Positions 9,780 through 18,142 of a stretch of 64,000 nt of DNA are shown piece by piece. Numbering within the stretch: position 1 is the first letter of the stretch; each line of letters starts with the position of its first letter. A program made the position numbers and the translations under genes. Location of the stretch: assembly GCA_021820965.1 (NCBI GenBank), contig JAKACZ010000005.1, forward strand, positions 1-64,000, given 5' to 3'. Source of the stretch: Bacillota bacterium (GTDB lineage: Bacteria; Bacillota; Sulfobacillia; Sulfobacillales; Sulfobacillaceae). The notes under the pieces are model-generated. The model had not been told where the DNA came from. It did not search any database and saw only the letters and a program-made list of their open reading frames with translations.

Positions 9780-10922
9780 ATGTTGGCGTTGGACAATGTG
9801 GTGGTGCTCGACCTCACCCGGATTTTGACAGGCCCATTTTGCACGATGATGCTCGCCGACTTTGGGGCAGAGGTGATTAAAATCGAACCGCCGCAGGGTG
9901 ACGACACCCGGCGGTGGGGGCCACCATTCGTCCACGGCGAGAGTGCCTATTACCTCTCTGTCAACCGGAACAAGCAGTCGATTATTCTAGACTTTCGCGA
10001 GGAGGCGGAGCGGGCGCTGTTCCTCGATATGGTGCGTGAAGCAGACGTGGTAGTGGAGAACTATCGCCCGGGTACCATGGCGCGATGGGGACTGGACTAT
10101 GACCACTTAAAAGCGGTGAACCCCCAAATCATCGTGGCCTCCATTTCCGGATTTGGTGCCACCGGACCGGGGAGCACGCGGCCCGGCTACGACGTGGTAG
10201 CGCAGGCCATGAGCGGGCTCATGGCCGTCACCGGAGACGGCACGGGTCCCATGAAGGCAGGGTTCTCGGTGGGCGACATTGGCGCAGGGATGTGGGCCGC
10301 CTACGGCATCATGGTTGCGCTCTGGGCCCGTGCCCGCACGGGAGAAGGACAGTGGATTGACACTTCGCTTTATGAGGCGCTCATCTCCTGGCAGACCTAC
10401 CTCGCTGGTAACTATTTTGCAACAGGAGAAGAGCCGCGGCCACTGGGGTCCGCCCATCCCAATATCGCACCGTATCAAGCACTCAAGGCCCGCGACGGGC
10501 ACCTTGTGGTCGCCTGTGGTAACGACGTCTTATGGGCTAAAATGGTCGAAGCGTGCGCGATTCCTTTCGGCGATGACCCGAAGTTTCGGACCAACGCAGA
10601 CCGCATCATACATCGGGATGAACTGATAGCGCGGCTGGAACGCGAGGTGTTTCCCGCACGGTCGGTTCAAGAGTGGCTCCGCATTCTCAGCGAGGCCGGG
10701 ATTCCGGCGGCTCCCATCCAAAGCTTTGCCGACATCTTCGCCGATCCTCAGGTCAGAGCGCGGGAGATGGTCGAATCCGTCGAACACCCCACGGCGGGTG
10801 CCATTCGGCAATTGGGCATTCCCGTCAAATTGAGTGGCACGCCTGGGGAGATCAGGAGGCCACCGCCTCTTTTGGATGAACACCGGGATGAGATACTCAA
10901 ACGATTTCGAGGGCCCCGTTAA
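9780..10922 (+). CDS. Family III CoA transferase (CaiB/BaiF)
   Basis: The 380-residue protein shows the family pattern from the start: VVVLDLTRILTGPFCTMMLADFGAEVIKIE, here split as VVVLDLTRILTGPF, then LADFGAEVIKIE, then SVNRNKQSIILDF and VVENYRPGTMARWGLDY. Asp166 in FSVGDIGAGM is at the position of the catalytic Asp that forms the acyl-enzyme anhydride in formyl-CoA transferase. The middle TGEGQWIDTSLYEA and the C-terminal LGIPVKLSGTPG are also typical. It would move CoA from a donor thioester to a carboxylic acid. It is the last gene of the GntR-crotonase-MFS module. Confidence 0.9.
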   Translation: MLALDNVVVLDLTRILTGPFCTMMLADFGAEVIKIEPPQGDDTRRWGPPFVHGESAYYLSVNRNKQSIILDFREEAERALFLDMVREADVVVENYRPGTMARWGLDYDHLKAVNPQIIVASISGFGATGPGSTRPGYDVVAQAMSGLMAVTGDGTGPMKAGFSVGDIGAGMWAAYGIMVALWARARTGEGQWIDTSLYEALISWQTYLAGNYFATGEEPRPLGSAHPNIAPYQALKARDGHLVVACGNDVLWAKMVEACAIPFGDDPKFRTNADRIIHRDELIARLEREVFPARSVQEWLRILSEAGIPAAPIQSFADIFADPQVRAREMVESVEHPTAGAIRQLGIPVKLSGTPGEIRRPPPLLDEHRDEILKRFRGPR

Positions 10923-11330
10923 GCGAGGAGCCCCTGGCGCTTCGGACCAGGCGCACCGAATATCGAACTGGTGCGCTGGCCCGACACGCATGTAAGTCAA
11001 AGAAGGGATACCAATTGCGTCTTGACCCCCAAAAATGCCATAGCCTCTGGGCACCCCATTTTGCGGACGGCAAGGGTCCGGTCATGAACTGATGGCCATT
11101 TGCCCCCAGGGGTTGGGCAAGCCTTGCGCCACGGCATTGGAAATTCCGCGCGCGAAGGAAACCGCCCCAAGACCCGTTTAGTCGACCTAAGACAGTCCCC
11201 CAAGAATCGCCGAGAAGGGCGTTTTCGAGGCTTTATCTCCTTCGAATTGGGCTACAATAGCGGCGCGCAGCAACGAGGACGGATTTGCCCCCGACGGCTC
11301 GTAGAAATCGTCAGTAGAGAGGGCAACATC
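10923..11330. other. Gap with no supported gene
   Basis: Short overlapping frames only. A minus-strand piece (WRKACPTPGGKWPSVHD..) looks protein-like but matches no family I know. Confidence 0.3.
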
Positions 11331-11470
11331 ATGGCCCTCAGTGCCAAAGAGGCGTTGCAGGCCCACAGCGTCAGGAACCCGCCCGCCTTATGGATCAACT
11401 GCGTCAACAGGTCATCCAGCCCGTAGCGGCAGAAGAACTTCGTAAAATGCGTGATGACGGCCGGTTATGA
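11331..11470 (+). pseudogene. VapB-like antitoxin, C-terminal remnant (copy 2)
   Basis: AKEALQ, then after a one-base loss PARLMDQLRQQVIQPVAAEE and LRKMRDDGRL, ending in TGA that overlaps the ATG of the VapC-like gene. The N-terminal ribbon-helix-helix domain is missing. The DNA matches the tail of the remnant at 5715 almost base for base but carries a different frameshift. Confidence 0.7.
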
Positions 11471-11879
11471 ATACCCAGGTTGTTTTGGACACGTCGGTCA
11501 CCATCAGTTGGATGCTCCCTGATGAGGATCAGGATGCGGCGCTCCATTTGCGGGCACGTGCTATTGAGGACTCAACCTTGCGCCTTCTCGTGCCCCCGAT
11601 ATTTTGGTCGGAAATCACTAACGTTCTGACTAGGGCATCAGGCGATCCCACATCGATCAGCCATTTGCGGGACACGCACTTAATGCCCTCCAAGACTTTG
11701 GCATTGATGAGTATCATGTGAGGTCGCAAGATAGCCTGACTCTTGCCATAAGCACGCAAATCAGCGCCTATGATGCCCAATATCTTGTCCTGGCTCAAAA
11801 TGCCTCGGCACCGTTATGGACTCTTGACAAGCGTCTACAGCACGTGGCAAAACTGCAAGGACTCACCGTGGAATCTTAG
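11467..11879 (+). pseudogene. VapC-like PIN-domain toxin, frameshifted
   Basis: It starts MNTQVVLDTSVTISWMLPDE, with the first PIN acidic residue in VLDTSV, and continues to PPIFWSEITNVLTRA, the second conserved block. One frameshift near 11650 moves the rest to another frame: ISTQISAYDAQYLVLAQNA, with the third acidic residue in YDAQY, then PLWTLDKRLQHVAKLQGLTV. With the shift repaired it would be a normal RNase toxin of about 137 residues. As it stands the product is 84 residues and lacks half the active site. Overlap with the antitoxin stop is the usual VapBC arrangement. Confidence 0.8.
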
Positions 11880-12242
11880 ATATTGTGATCCTATGATGGA
11901 TACTACTGTCCCATTGGCCGTGGTCTGGCGTGCCAGAGAGCAATGAGTAAGTCGGGGAATTTGAACGGTGTCTCACAAGATTTCCTAGCCGAGGTCATGG
12001 TATCCGTGAATCCAAACTTGGTCGACAGTCTTCATCGCATGCTGCGGCCCGTTGGGATAGGCCCTGGTAAAGTCTTGGGACATCCCGATTAAGGCTCGCC
12101 ACGCAAGTGTCGAAACACCACGTCAGAAGAACCGGCCCGCGGCGCCAGGGCGTGAGCAAAGTTTTCCAATAAGGACACTGGACTAGACATGGTGTCTGTG
12201 AGAAGATGATAGGGTCGAATTTAATAGAAGGAGGCCATTTCG
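11880..12242. other. Gap upstream of the DUF4338 gene
   Basis: No gene recognised. A run of minus-strand codons (SGCPKTLPGPIPTGRSM) may be a transposase scrap. GAAGGAGG just before 12243 is the ribosome site of the next gene. Confidence 0.3.
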
Positions 12243-13163
12243 ATGCCCCGTACGTTCGATGAGCCATTTTGGATTGGCGATCGCTATTTTTCGCTGGACG
12301 ATATCGCACTCATTCAAGACACCTTACGCCGGTTCCATCGCTTGAGCCGGGGGGAAATCGTGCAGACCCTGTGTGAAAACCTGCCCTGGACGACGCCGGG
12401 CGGGAAACCGCGACTGTGGGCCTGTAATGAACTCTTGGATGCCATTGAGGCCTCCGAGTGGATGCCGGTGCCCCCGAAGGCGGCGCGGACGCATGCGACA
12501 GCCCGGGCGGAAATCCAAAGCACCCCGCTGGCTCCCGCCCATCTGGTAGCAGCACTGCGAGACGTACAGCCCATCACGGTGGATCCCGTGCCGTCCGCGG
12601 AGTTGCCCGTCTGGAATGCGACTGTGGCGACCTATCATCCCTTAGGCTTTCAGCGTGCGTTTGGCGCACGCCAACACTATTGGATCTGGGCGCATGGCGG
12701 CCCCGAGCCGGTGCGGCTCGGAGGACTGCTCTTTGCCACGGCCGCCCATAAGCTCGCGGCGCGGGATGAGTGGATTGGGTGGGATGCGGCAACGCGCGCC
12801 CGCTTTCGGTCCCGGATCGTGAACAATAGTCGGTATCTGATCCTGCCCGGCGTCGCAGTGCCGCACTTGGCGAGTCACGTGTTGGCCTTGGCCGCGCGGC
12901 GCCTTCGGGCTGATTGGCTGGCTCGCTATGGCTTTGCTCCAGTGCTGCTAGAGACCTTTGTGGAAGAACCCTGGGTGGGCACCTGTTATGCGGCCGCCAA
13001 TTGGCATCTGTTGGGGTACACGACCGGGCGCGGACGGACCGGCACGCACCGACAGACGCTGCCCTCCAAGAGTGTGTGGGTGTATCCGTTGGTTCGGCAC
13101 TGGCGCACCGCTTTAGTGGAGCCGTGGCCGACGCCCGCCCTCGCGGAGGATGACGAGGGATAA
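12243..13163 (+). CDS. DUF4338 (DruA-like) protein, standalone
   Basis: The 306-residue protein is intact and starts seven bases after GAAGGAGG. The N-terminal 110 residues look like a DNA-binding region (LSRGEIVQTLCENLPWTTP, with an HTH-like feel, and RLWACNELLDAIEA). The rest is the DUF4338 core: ATYHPLGFQRAFGARQHYWI, RDEWIGWDAATRARFRSRIV, NNSRYLILPGVAVPHLASHV, ALAARRLRADWLARYGFAPV, LLETFVEEPWVGTCYAAANW and LLGYTTGRGRTG. The domain defines DruA of Druantia phage defence, but no druB-E genes lie nearby. Similar lone genes often sit with mobile DNA, as this one does. A degraded piece of a second copy is at 14018. The biochemical role is unknown. Confidence 0.85.
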   Translation: MPRTFDEPFWIGDRYFSLDDIALIQDTLRRFHRLSRGEIVQTLCENLPWTTPGGKPRLWACNELLDAIEASEWMPVPPKAARTHATARAEIQSTPLAPAHLVAALRDVQPITVDPVPSAELPVWNATVATYHPLGFQRAFGARQHYWIWAHGGPEPVRLGGLLFATAAHKLAARDEWIGWDAATRARFRSRIVNNSRYLILPGVAVPHLASHVLALAARRLRADWLARYGFAPVLLETFVEEPWVGTCYAAANWHLLGYTTGRGRTGTHRQTLPSKSVWVYPLVRHWRTALVEPWPTPALAEDDEG

Positions 13164-13563
13164 AGGCGTGACCGCCGCTGCAACCGTCCTTATGTCGAGA
13201 AGCCAACACCAATGTCACGTGTCTCCAGCGCCCACGAGCGGCTGGCGCACGAAGACACCCACGTGACAGGTGGCGCCAACACGGCCCAATATTTCGGCCG
13301 GCGCCGGTGCCCCGGGGGAGCGTTCGCCGTCAGAGGTACCGTTCTTTTGTGGGTTGTCTAACGCAAAACACAAATACCCTCGCGATAGAACCGAGGTCCT
13401 TAGACGTGAGTTCTGTGTGCTTCAGTGGTCTTTTTGACCTGGTATACTTCTGCCTATCCCATAGGTAGGCAATGTAGGAGAACCGCTCTGAAAATCCTCA
13501 ACAAACGTATACATTTGAGAGGATTTGCGCTGATTGTTCGCTCTCTGCCGATGGGCCTACCCT
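13164..13563. other. Gap between DUF4338 gene and TnpB remnant
   Basis: No coding sequence supported. KILNKRIHLRGFALIVRSLP reads on the plus strand near 13490 but has no family I can name. Confidence 0.3.
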
Positions 13564-13950
13564 TCAGCCATACCGCATGACCAAAGTACTCATCGTCACG
13601 CTAGAGTCCATCCAGCCGAGCGGTGTGCCCCAAAGGGTCTCCTTCCGGCGACGGAACCTCTCCATCAGGATGGCCCTCACTCGTTCTTTGGGTGTCCAAA
13701 GCCGAATCTCAGCATCATCCAGTCTGGCAAGCAGGTTCATTTCGGCCACAACGTCCGCATCACCATCCCACCCGCATGTCAGGCAGTGAAACCGGTCCCC
13801 ATGCCGATTGTCCTGGTGAACAGACCCGCACGTCGGATTGGGACAGGTTTGACTGGTCTATGCAGCGTTGACCGTTTCAAGGCGGGAACCTCCCGCCTCG
13901 GTACGAAACTCCAGTTCTTTTGCTACTTTGCCAATACTGACCTTCATGCC
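13564..13950 (-). pseudogene. TnpB (IS200/IS605 accessory nuclease), C-terminal remnant
   Basis: The minus frame reads KVSIGKVAKELEFRTEAGGS, a TAG stop, then TSQTCPNPTCGSVHQDN and RFHCLTCGWDGDADVVAEMN. The two Cys pairs form the zinc ribbon before the last RuvC Asp (GWDGDADVVAEMNLL). A Tyr codon is expected where TAG occurs (usually xAYTSQxC), so a point mutation broke the gene. The N-terminal two thirds are missing, and TnpA is not visible. Confidence 0.85.
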
Positions 13951-14017
13951 TAGATTAGAGACATAATAAGCAAGTCTGTCGATAAGTCATCAACAGTTAG
14001 TGAGCAGTTTCTACCCC

Positions 14018-14100
14018 CGTGCCGGCCGTGGAGCTGCCGGTCTGGAATGCGGCCACGCGACCTATCATCCCTGAGGCTTTCCTCGCGCATTTGGCTATAT
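14018..14100 (+). pseudogene. Degenerate fragment of a second DUF4338 gene
   Basis: About 83 bases match 12588-12670 of the intact DUF4338 gene at roughly four bases in five. They encode VELPVWNAAT where the intact gene has AELPVWNATVATYHPLG. A one-base deletion then shifts the frame and meets TGA. Homology stops where the MFS gene region begins. Confidence 0.75.
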
Positions 14101-14149
14101 TCACGCCGTTATACGAAAGGGCGAGGAGCAACGCCCCGAGGCGCCACTT

Positions 14150-15394
14150 TCAGTCCGCAGCAATCTTAGGCGGAGAATGGACCGTCATGTCCTCCAAGTT
14201 CCCCGGGGTGCGCAAGAGTTCAATAACAAACCCGAGACTACCAAGCGCTGCTAAGAGCCATGCCCAATAGAGCGGCAGAACGTGCAACAGGATACCCGCA
14301 GCCAGCGAGCCCACCGGGCTCGCGAGACCAAAAAGCGTCATAATCAACCCGAAGACACGGCCCCGAATGGCCGGCGGAATAATCCTTTGCCACCAGGCCA
14401 TAGCCACCGCGTTGCCCACGCCATTACAAATACCGGTACCCAGCATCATAGAGGCGGACAAGAAAGGCCAATCGGACCCCGCAAAGGCAAACAAGAACAC
14501 GACTTGCGTTCCGAACACGGCAGCAAAGGCCGTTTTAAGGCGCATCTTGGCAAACTGTCCGCTAAACACACCGCCCAACACCATGCCGCCCGCCCACGCG
14601 CCATAGACAATACCGTACCAGAGAGCACCGCTAAGGAGATGCCGATGCACCCATAGTGGGAGCATGATTATCCCGGCGACAAACGCAAAGTTCATGAGAA
14701 CAATCCAGGGCAGCAACCGCATTAGCCCCGGGATTGTCCGAAAGGCGTGCCACCCTTCCACGACACTCGTCATTAACCCTGAACCGCCCGAGCCCGGTCG
14801 GTCTGCATCGGGACTGACATGGGGCCGCCCGACTATCCGCATCATCAACCAAATGGCCAGAGCGGAAAGCCAATACGAACTCATGTCCCAGCCAAAAATC
14901 ACCGGGATCCCTATCGCCGCCACTGCAGCCCCGCCCAGTGCATACCCTATAGCCGACGACAATTGGGACGTGACTCCATAGATGCCATTGGCGGCCACTA
15001 AGTCCTGAGACGCTACCATTTGCGGAATCATCACCGTTTCAGCGGGATAAAAAAGGGCCGAGCCGAGTGACTCGACACCCAAAAGAACGATCACCACCCA
15101 GACCAGTGATCCTGGCACCGCCAACAGCAATAACCCAGCCAGAACGGCCGTACCACGAACCATGTCGGTCAAGAGCATCACTTTTCGGGGATCATATCGG
15201 TCGACAATTACCCCACCGATGAGGCTTAACAGTGCTGGAATGGTCATCGCAAGCCCAGCGACGGCAAGAAGGAAGGGATCGCGCAGTTGTATTTCCCATA
15301 GGCCCAAGACATAGAAAACGGCGTTGCCCAATTGTGACAACAGTTGGCCAATCCATACCCAACGAAATCCAGAATATCGCATAAGAACGTTCAT
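14150..15394 (-). CDS. MFS efflux transporter (MefA/EntS-like)
   Basis: The 414-residue protein has about 12 transmembrane helices. It shows the start FRWVWIGQLLSQLGNAVFYV and the loop GGVIVDRYDPRKVMLLTDMV typical of the MFS_3 efflux group (macrolide and siderophore exporters). DLVAANGIYGVTSQLSSAIG after segment 4 and IIPPAIRGRVFGLIMTLFGL after segment 10 also fit. The start at 15394 follows AGGTGGGA. The substrate is not predictable. A cupin gene lies just upstream on the same strand, so a two-gene unit is possible. Confidence 0.85.
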   Translation of the reverse strand: MNVLMRYSGFRWVWIGQLLSQLGNAVFYVLGLWEIQLRDPFLLAVAGLAMTIPALLSLIGGVIVDRYDPRKVMLLTDMVRGTAVLAGLLLLAVPGSLVWVVIVLLGVESLGSALFYPAETVMIPQMVASQDLVAANGIYGVTSQLSSAIGYALGGAAVAAIGIPVIFGWDMSSYWLSALAIWLMMRIVGRPHVSPDADRPGSGGSGLMTSVVEGWHAFRTIPGLMRLLPWIVLMNFAFVAGIIMLPLWVHRHLLSGALWYGIVYGAWAGGMVLGGVFSGQFAKMRLKTAFAAVFGTQVVFLFAFAGSDWPFLSASMMLGTGICNGVGNAVAMAWWQRIIPPAIRGRVFGLIMTLFGLASPVGSLAAGILLHVLPLYWAWLLAALGSLGFVIELLRTPGNLEDMTVHSPPKIAAD

Positions 15395-15612
15395 GACGTT
15401 TTCCCACCTGCCATTAGCGTACCATACTCATACCGTTGGTCCGCCGCAAGAATTGTCGCCTCAGACCCTGATTACAAAAAGAGGGCCGCTTCCCCCGATG
15501 AGAGAAACGGACCTGCCCAACGGCCAACGTGCGACGGACTCGTTTTGCCCGAAGGCACCAGCAGACCCGCCTCGGTGGCGTAAAAGCCCATTGTCTCGAT
15601 ACCACAAGTTCT

Positions 15613-15993
15613 TTAAGCAAGAGCGTGGCCGCTGCGCGAATGATGCCTAAAGGCGCCCACCAGTGCCAATGCCCCATTGGATGCTGACAAACGATGATAA
15701 CTATGGGTCGGGAAAACGCGGAATTCCCCCCGCCCCAGCAGCACCACCTCGCCATCTACTTCGGTCTCAACCTCACCCTCTACAACGTAAAGCCATTCGA
15801 AACGATCAGGGTGTTGGTGAAGAGGAAAATGTCCACCGATCGCGATGCGCATAAGCTTGACTGTTCCGCCGTCCACGTCCACTAAGATACGTTGTGTCAC
15901 ACCCAAGTCGGCCTTGCCGACCGTTTCCCACTCTTCGGCCAAATGGTCCGCCCTCCTCGCTCTGAGTACGATCATAGCATTTCCGAAACGCAT
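15613..15993 (-). CDS. Small cupin-domain protein
   Basis: This 126-residue single cupin carries the metal motif GGHFPLHQHPDRFEWLYVVEGE, written here as HQH then four residues and Glu (HQHPDRFE), followed by a Gly turn. The second motif region is FRVFPTHSYHRL with its His. An alternative Met start lies six codons in (MIVLRARRAD). Such proteins bind Fe, Mn, Ni or Zn and act as sugar isomerases, dioxygenases or binding proteins. It is divergent from the hemerythrin gene, with a CRP-like palindrome between them. Confidence 0.75.
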   Translation of the reverse strand: MRFGNAMIVLRARRADHLAEEWETVGKADLGVTQRILVDVDGGTVKLMRIAIGGHFPLHQHPDRFEWLYVVEGEVETEVDGEVVLLGRGEFRVFPTHSYHRLSASNGALALVGAFRHHSRSGHALA

Positions 15994-16060
15994 TGGCCCA
16001 AGGAATTACGCGAAGGAAACAAGGGTGCCCTGTGAGAACGCGCACGAAATTGCATATCTT

Positions 16061-16076
16061 AGTGACCGCGGTCACA
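16061..16076. promoter_or_regulatory. CRP/FNR-type palindrome
   Basis: AGTGACCGCGGTCACA contains a perfect 14-base palindrome (16062-16075). It has the AGTGA-N6-TCACA geometry of CRP sites, nine of ten consensus positions. It lies between the divergent cupin and hemerythrin genes, so it could control either or both. Confidence 0.6.
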
Positions 16077-16142
16077 GATGAAGGCCGGGACTGAGTTACG
16101 ATGAAAGCGACCGTAAATACTCCGTATGGGGAGGAATGTACA

Positions 16143-16589
16143 ATGACCAACCAGGAAACAGCTCGGGCGATGAAAAGCCACCATGCGCAGATGGCCAAGG
16201 AACTCAATGACCTTGTTCTAGCCATCTCAACCTCCGAAGCCGCATGGGAGTCGGCGCGAAATGCCGTAGCCAGCTATCTCCGTGAGCAAGTGTTGCCACA
16301 CGCCGCTGCGGAAGAGTCGACCGTATACCGCGTGGGAGCGAAAGAGGAGAGCTTAAAGGCGCTGATCGACTCCATGCTGTTCGAACACACCATCATCAAA
16401 GGTGTGGCCGAACGGATTGAGTCGTCCAAGGGACGTGATGAGTCCCTCATTCTAGCTGCCGAAGCCGCCAAGCTCTTCGAAGTCCATGCGGAAAAGGAAA
16501 ATCGCTTTATTATTGATTTCCTGGAGCCTCGAAACGATGTGGACCTGGGAGCGGTCTTGGGCGACATGCACCAACTGCTGGCTCATTAG
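16143..16589 (+). CDS. Hemerythrin HHE-domain protein
   Basis: The start MTNQETARAM follows GGGGAGG; a longer frame to 16101 has no ribosome site. The 148 residues form a four-helix bundle with the HHE pattern: His in MKSHHAQM, H..E in VLPHAAAEES, EH in LFEHTIIKG, and H..E in FEVHAEKENRF. These ligands hold a di-iron centre that binds oxygen or handles NO or Fe-S repair. It is probably cytoplasmic, as no signal sequence is seen. A terminator-like hairpin follows, so it is likely monocistronic. Confidence 0.85.
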   Translation: MTNQETARAMKSHHAQMAKELNDLVLAISTSEAAWESARNAVASYLREQVLPHAAAEESTVYRVGAKEESLKALIDSMLFEHTIIKGVAERIESSKGRDESLILAAEAAKLFEVHAEKENRFIIDFLEPRNDVDLGAVLGDMHQLLAH

Positions 16590-16609
16590 AGATATCCCGC
16601 CAATACATA

Positions 16610-16647
16610 GGAGCACGGCTTCCCGGTTTAAACCGGTGCCGCGCTCC
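16610..16647 (+). terminator. Hairpin after the hemerythrin gene
   Basis: GGAGCACGGC pairs with GCCGCGCTCC (one mismatch) around an inner CCGGTTTAAACCGG palindrome. It is followed by CATTGTTCT, so the U-tract is poor but the position is right. Confidence 0.5.
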
Positions 16648-16798
16648 CATTGTTCTGTGGATGGCGTGCTCCCATTTCTAACGCGGGTAGATGCGTAGGT
16701 TACCCAGCCGCTGGAGCTCGTCGCAAGTCCTCTTCTCCAAGTTTATTCAAGCGCCCATATAATAACGCGCCCGGTTCAGGGCGAAGGCGCCCCCTGCC

Positions 16799-16876
16799 AA
16801 TCTGGGGATTTCCTCCGACTGTCGGTCATCCCCTGCTTTCGGGCTAATCTGGGGATTTCCTCCGACTGTCGGTCAT
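16799..16876. repeat. Two exact 31-base direct repeats
   Basis: Positions 16799-16829 and 16846-16876 are identical, beginning AATCTGGGGATTTCCTCC and ending CGGTCAT, with 16 bases between. Only two units are present. The following stretch to about 17280 has many short GC-rich inverted repeats and no gene I recognise; on the minus strand it reads through a 129-codon frame of unknown nature. Confidence 0.8.
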
Positions 16877-17444
16877 TGAACGTTGACCCGAACGGGTTCG
16901 CTTGCATCCATGTGCAAACACTCGTGTCGTCCACATTGGAACAATCATAGAGCCCTATCAACAAGGCGGCGGGCTGAACCGCCATCGTGCCTCTGGCTAT
17001 CGGGCACACCGGGATAGGGTCGGCACGGCGCAAGGTATCCTCAATCAGGGGATGCATCCGTGGGCGATCCGCCCCGGAGACTGGTGGGCACCCCGAACAG
17101 GTCACGTATCGCCGTTCAGCCACGACCAGGGGCATTAAAGCGTCGTTGCGGCTGGATAGAACCACTCTTAGAAGTCCCCGACCAGGGATCAGCGGTGGCG
17201 AGTCCCCCAGAGTCTCATAACCCGCGACTGAACCAGCCCGGTTCCCCTGGACTGTGCACCCTTTAGGGGAAGGGTGGGTTCAATATATAACACGTGGACC
17301 GGCAAGCGCTGGTCAATGGAGATGATCGACCGATCCCCCGGCTACTCCCAGCCGTGATTTCAGGGCCTCTTTTTCCTTGACCGATTGGTTGGCAATTTTA
17401 CTCCGGATCACTGGCATCCATGCGTCCACCACAGCGCGCAAATC

Positions 17445-17478
17445 TTGGCAAATCATCCGGAGTATGTAATAATACTCC
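17445..17478 (+). promoter_or_regulatory. folE promoter with overlapping operator
   Basis: TTGGCA (17445-17450), a 17-base spacer and AATAAT (17468-17473) each match consensus at five of six bases. A 7+6+7 inverted repeat, GGAGTAT to ATACTCC (17459-17478), covers the -10 box. Just after it ACTCC and GGAGT are spaced by ten bases. A regulator at this palindrome would block polymerase. The TrmB-like protein encoded by the second gene of the operon is the natural candidate. Confidence 0.6.
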
Positions 17479-17503
17479 TATAGTAAAAGGAGTGACGACA
17501 AGG

Positions 17504-18142
17504 ATGGCAAACCTACTGTATGAGGAAGGACTTAAAGTGGTCACCGAGCTTCCCGACCCCGCTGAGCATAGAGAGGTCCCGGCGTTGGTGGCCGACGCTG
17601 TGCGCACCATACTGGGCGCAATGGGGGAGGATCCCCGCCGGGAAGGATTGCGCGAGACGCCCAGCCGTGTGGCACGGGCTCTCGCCGAATTATTTTCCGG
17701 ACTTGGCCAAGATCCGGCTGACGCCATTTCAGTAGAATTTCATGAGCACTACCAGGGGGTTGTGCTGGTTCGGGACATTCCCTTTTATTCGCTCTGCGAG
17801 CATCACTTGTTACCATTCTATGGGAAGGCGCATGTAGCCTATCAACCGGCTAACGGGGTGTTAACAGGCTTATCCAAGCTGGCACGGGTGGTAGAGGTGG
17901 CAAGCCATCGGCCTCAGGTACAGGAACGGTTAACAGATATGGTCGCGGATGCTTTAACGCGGCGCCTACAGCCTCAGGGCGTTCTTGTATTGGTGGAAGC
18001 CGAGCACCTCTGCATGGCCATGCGGGGCGTGCAAAAAATTGGGTCTAAGACGGTGACAGTCAGTGCTTCGGGAACGCTGGCCGAAGGCCAGCCGGGCCAT
18101 TGGGTGTTAATGCAGCAACTGTCCACCGGAGGAGGACACTAA
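17504..18142 (+). CDS. folE: GTP cyclohydrolase I
   Basis: The enzyme converts GTP to 7,8-dihydroneopterin triphosphate, the first step to folate, biopterin or queuosine-type cofactors. The 212 residues include the zinc site Cys-Glu-His-His in FYSLCEHHLLPFYGKAHVAY, the GTP-binding NGVLTGLSKLARVVE, QERLTDMVADAL, and the second zinc Cys in EAEHLCMAMRGVQKIGS. All key residues are present and the length is normal. The Met start at 17504 lies after the promoter; the frame is open further upstream but that part would overlap it. The stop overlaps the next gene's ATG by one base, so the two are translationally coupled. Confidence 0.95.
   Translation: MANLLYEEGLKVVTELPDPAEHREVPALVADAVRTILGAMGEDPRREGLRETPSRVARALAELFSGLGQDPADAISVEFHEHYQGVVLVRDIPFYSLCEHHLLPFYGKAHVAYQPANGVLTGLSKLARVVEVASHRPQVQERLTDMVADALTRRLQPQGVLVLVEAEHLCMAMRGVQKIGSKTVTVSASGTLAEGQPGHWVLMQQLSTGGGH

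Noticed and set aside
9419-9907. A minus-strand gene overlapping the CoA-transferase start
   Set aside because: Its first third is antisense to the conserved CaiB N-terminus and the rest matches nothing recognisable.
12243-13163. A complete Druantia defence system around the DruA-like gene
   Set aside because: None of the neighbouring genes resembles druB, druC, druD or the large druE helicase; only IS remnants, VapBC relics and an MFS gene surround it.
16799-16876. CRISPR array
   Set aside because: Only two 31-base units with one 16-base spacer, and no cas gene anywhere in the window.
16877-17280. An IS110 bridge-RNA-bearing end
   Set aside because: The region is rich in inverted repeats but no IS110 transposase lies next to it and I cannot identify the element ends.
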